NCBI GenBank assembly: GCA_021818605.1
Contig: JAKAUH010000639.1
Coordinates: forward strand, 1-8,810
Source of the DNA: Planctomycetota bacterium
GTDB taxonomy: Bacteria > Planctomycetota > Planctomycetia > Isosphaerales > Isosphaeraceae
Length of the DNA stretch: 8,810 bases
Direction: 5' to 3'
Positions 6,677-8,810 of this stretch are shown piece by piece. The translations under genes were made by a program, and so were the position numbers. How positions within the stretch are numbered: the first letter of the stretch is position 1; each line of letters starts with the position of its first letter. Below the pieces are notes generated by a model. The model made no database searches and was not told the DNA's origin. It saw only the letters and a program-made list of their open reading frames with translations.

Positions 6677-6734
6677 GCTGTCCGCTCCGGGTTCATGGTC
6701 CGCCGAGAATCGGGCGTCGGACCGGCGTGGCGGA

Positions 6735-6773
6735 CGGGCGGGCGAGACGGTCCAGGAGAGTCCGGCCCGCCCG
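6735..6773 (-). other. GC-rich hairpin between the aminotransferase and the 126-aa gene
   Basis: CGGGCGGGC (6735-6743) and GCCCGCCCG (6765-6773) form a perfect 9-bp stem with a 21-base loop. A further GGACC (6719-6723) / GGTCC (6773-6777) pair could extend it. It begins about 13 bases past the aminotransferase stop. No T-tract follows on the minus strand. It may attenuate read-through into the 126-aa gene or protect the 3' end; termination is not shown. Confidence 0.4.
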
Positions 6774-6786
6774 GTCCGATCGGGAC

Positions 6787-8049
6787 TCACGAGGTCGGAT
6801 ACGGCTCGGCCAGGACGAACTGCGGGTTCGCCTGGAGGTAGCGCCGGACGCGGTCGGTACGCTCGAGTGCTCCAGGAAGGAAGGCGACGGCCTGGTCGAT
6901 CCGCTCGTCGGGCTCGGCGCAACTGAAGCGCATGAAGCCGCGCCCGGCGTCGCCGAAGCACTCGCCGCCCAGGCAGGCGACGCCGAAGGCGTCGTCGGCG
7001 CCCTCGAGCAGGTAGAGCGCCAGCCCGTGCGAGGTGATGCCCAGGCGGTTGCAGATGGCGCGGACGTCGGGGAAGACGTAGAACGTGCCGGCCGGGCGCC
7101 CGACGCGGAATCCGGGAATCGTCTCGAGGCCGTCGCAGAGCCGGTCGACCTTGGCGCGGAACCGCGCCATGTACTCGTCGCGGGTCTCGCGATCCAGTTC
7201 CAGGGCGGCCTGGGCGGCGCGCTGGGCCAGGGGCGGGCTGCACGAGGCGGTCGTGTTGATCAGCTTGCCGATCGCGTCGGCCACCGCGGGCGCGGCCACA
7301 GCGAAGCCGACCCGCCAGCCGCTCATGCTGTACGACTTGCTAAAGGTGTACGCCGCGACCGTGTGCTCCATCATCCCCGGCTCGGCCAGGATCGACGCGT
7401 GCGCCCCGCGCCAGACCATGTGGCAATAGGGCTCGTCGGAGAAGATCATCACGTCCGAGCCGCGCACCACGTCGGCGATCGCGGCGAGATCCTCGCGGGT
7501 CGCCACGCCGCCGGTGGGGTTGTGCGGCGAGTTCAAGAGGATCGCGCGGGGCTTCGGGTCGGTCGCGAGGAAGTGGCGCACGTCGTCGGCCGACGGCCGG
7601 AACTGCCGTTCCACCTTCAGCGGCATCATGACGGCCCGCGCGCCTCGGCGCTCGAGGTTCGGGACATACGTGGGGAACTGCGGGCTGAAGACCAGCACGC
7701 CGTCGCCCGGCTCGAGCACGGCCTCGGCGAAATACTGCTCGAACGGCTTGGCGCCGGAGGCGACGACAATGTTCTCCATTGACGCCGCGTAGCCGAACTC
7801 CTCCGAGACGAACTTCGCCGCCGCGCGGCGGAAGTCGGGCAGGCCCATGCTGGGGCAGTAGCCCGTCTCGTTCTCCTCGATTGCCCGGATCCCGGCCTTC
7901 TTGGCGTTCGGCGTGCTGGGGAACGGACTGTCGCCGATCTCCAGCTCGACCACGTCCTTGCCCCTGGCCTTCAGGGCCCGGGCCATCGCCAGGACGGTGA
8001 AGGCCGTCTCCGCCGTCAAGTTCTGCACCAGGCTGCTCAGTCGGGTCAT
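6787..8049 (-). CDS. PLP-dependent class I/II aminotransferase (AspC fold type I), 420 aa
   Basis: This enzyme should move an amino group between an amino acid and a 2-oxo acid using PLP, in the cytoplasm. Family landmarks are all present: GYCPSMGLPDFRRA (Y64 region), GAKPFEQYF (99-107), NSPHNPTGG (N177), SDEPY (D205, Y208), the Schiff-base lysine K238 in TFSKSYSMSGWR with R246, and the carboxylate-binding arginine R374 in FMRFSCA. The length of 420 is slightly above the usual 380-400 because of a C-terminal extension ending AEPYPTS. Unusual points are IGDSPFPST where many relatives have G-x-PDFDTP, and SDEPYCHMVW where many have SDEIYEHLVY. Substrate is therefore not assignable; aspartate or another amino acid is possible. 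M1 keeps the normal N-terminal helix and is preferred. The gene follows the 227-aa gene by 71 bases on the same strand. Confidence 0.93.
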   Translation of the reverse strand: MTRLSSLVQNLTAETAFTVLAMARALKARGKDVVELEIGDSPFPSTPNAKKAGIRAIEENETGYCPSMGLPDFRRAAAKFVSEEFGYAASMENIVVASGAKPFEQYFAEAVLEPGDGVLVFSPQFPTYVPNLERRGARAVMMPLKVERQFRPSADDVRHFLATDPKPRAILLNSPHNPTGGVATREDLAAIADVVRGSDVMIFSDEPYCHMVWRGAHASILAEPGMMEHTVAAYTFSKSYSMSGWRVGFAVAAPAVADAIGKLINTTASCSPPLAQRAAQAALELDRETRDEYMARFRAKVDRLCDGLETIPGFRVGRPAGTFYVFPDVRAICNRLGITSHGLALYLLEGADDAFGVACLGGECFGDAGRGFMRFSCAEPDERIDQAVAFLPGALERTDRVRRYLQANPQFVLAEPYPTS

Positions 8050-8062
8050 GAGTCGTCGAATG

Positions 8063-8069
8063 CCTCCTC
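8063..8069 (-). promoter_or_regulatory. Strong ribosome binding site with long spacing, aminotransferase gene
   Basis: Read on the minus strand the bases are GAGGAGG, a near-perfect Shine-Dalgarno sequence. Thirteen bases separate it from the ATG at 8049, longer than the usual 5-9. No ATG, GTG or TTG lies in frame between them (only an ATT at 8061-8059), so the ATG remains the best start. Confidence 0.55.
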
Positions 8070-8120
8070 GGGGGCTGGTTTCCGCTCCAACCCGGCGTCA
8101 TGCAATCGCCGGATCCTGTC

Positions 8121-8804
8121 TCAACGCGATGCAATGACCTGCGCCAGGGGCCGCACGATCCGGGGGATCACAGCGCGCTCGAGGATCTCCTCGCCGAGCT
8201 CGCGCTGGCGCTTGAGCGACTCGAGAAAGCTCTGCTCCGGCCCGGTCCCCCAGTACTGCCGCACGGTGAAGTACACACTGATCTGCTCGTCGCCGTACTC
8301 GCGCGTCCGCACCTGGTACGCGTTGGTCCGGGTCTCGACAGCCAGGCGGCACTGGAGCTGGCACGATTCGCTCAGCGCCAGGGTCAGCGAGGGCTCGAAG
8401 TTGATCACCTGCGCGCGGGGCAGGTCAAAAAGCCCCTCGAGCCCGTGTCCGACCCCCAGGGCCTCGGCCACCACCTCGTCGTGGTTGCCGTCGTAGTTGA
8501 AGTCGAAGCCGAACATCAGGTCGAGGGCCTCGCAGTCGAGCAGGCTGATGGTCAACAACGGCGGCGCCAGGTCGAGCACCATCTCGTGCTGGCGGAATGC
8601 CTGGTCGGGCGTCTCGGGGTTCATCGTGCCCGAGCAGAGCCGGCGCGGCTCTATGGCCAGCCACCGGTACGATTCCTGCTCCTTGTCCCCCTCCAGCACC
8701 AGATCGCCGTTCTCCCTCGTGTAGAAGTTCCGCAGGTCCGGGAACCCCTTCTTCATCTGCTCGAAAAAATGCAGGACCGTGTCGCGGTTGCTGGGCAGCT
8801 CCAT
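8121..8804 (-). CDS. Conserved-looking protein of unknown function, 227 aa, with an FG-GAP-like Asp/Asn loop
   Basis: I cannot name a family. The ATG at 8804 is six bases from the window edge, so its ribosome binding site is not visible and a start further upstream is possible. The protein is mostly soluble-looking: a helical start (NRDTVLHFFEQMKKGFPDL, 6-24), a strand block (ENGDLVLEG, YRWLAIEPRRLCSG), a hydrophobic stretch LVLDLAPPLLTIS-like (76-87), then FGFDFNYDGNHDEVVAEAL (98-116). The last resembles the D-x-N-x-D-G-x-x-D loop of FG-GAP/VCBS repeats (D101, N103, D105, D109). Beta segments rich in charged residues follow (TLALSESCQLQCRLAVETRT, then YQVRTREYGDEQISVYFTV), and the chain ends in a long helix and RPLAQVIASR. 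There is no signal peptide. It has four cysteines (57, 91, 148, 152). It is upstream of the aminotransferase on the same strand and probably co-transcribed. Confidence 0.85.
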   Translation of the reverse strand: MELPSNRDTVLHFFEQMKKGFPDLRNFYTRENGDLVLEGDKEQESYRWLAIEPRRLCSGTMNPETPDQAFRQHEMVLDLAPPLLTISLLDCEALDLMFGFDFNYDGNHDEVVAEALGVGHGLEGLFDLPRAQVINFEPSLTLALSESCQLQCRLAVETRTNAYQVRTREYGDEQISVYFTVRQYWGTGPEQSFLESLKRQRELGEEILERAVIPRIVRPLAQVIASR

Positions 8805-8810
8805 CAGATC

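Noticed and set aside
6727..7782. Plus-strand frame of 351 codons
   Set aside because: Lies opposite the aminotransferase, which has every catalytic motif; this frame has no recognisable motif.
7340..8134. Minus-strand frame of 264 codons overlapping the aminotransferase in another frame
   Set aside because: Pro/Arg/Gly-rich shadow; the aminotransferase frame is unambiguous.

Overview
The window is visibly GC-rich, with G or C at most third codon positions. It looks like a piece of a Planctomycetota chromosome, most likely Isosphaeraceae or a relative. This rests on one very long secreted-type protein built from PKD, Ig-like and planctomycete-style C-terminal modules, next to a conserved unknown protein and a class I aminotransferase. 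The taxon is an inference from gene style; no marker gene is present.

Layout. Positions 1-5868 (+) form one uninterrupted reading frame, open through the left edge. Its first ~42 codons are recognisably the PLP phosphate-loop region of a threonine/serine dehydratase (fold type II). They run in frame into a ~1,900-residue extracellular repeat protein with these parts in order: glycine-rich beta-roll-like segments, about nine PKD-type domains, three Ig-like repeats, a beta-helix-like module of the kind seen in TadG/PilX-type proteins, another Ig/filamin-like domain and a C-terminal beta domain with a short basic tail. Positions 5869-6295 are non-coding between convergent genes and hold three copies of a ~45-nt repeat; two of them face each other and make a long hairpin. 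The right half, all on the minus strand, reads from the right edge: a conserved 227-aa protein of unknown function (8804-8121), a PLP-dependent class I/II aminotransferase (8049-6787), then an orphan 126-aa protein (6676-6296).

How it fits together. The three minus-strand genes are separated by 71 and 110 bases and could share a transcript that runs toward the hairpin cluster, where it would meet transcripts from the giant gene. No known pathway links them. No complete new defence or mobile system is visible. The points most worth checking are the dehydratase/surface-protein junction at the left edge (real fusion, rearrangement scar or assembly misjoin), the three-copy palindromic repeat cluster, and an FG-GAP-like Asp/Asn loop inside the 227-aa protein. 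No tRNA, rRNA, CRISPR array or intact insertion sequence was seen.
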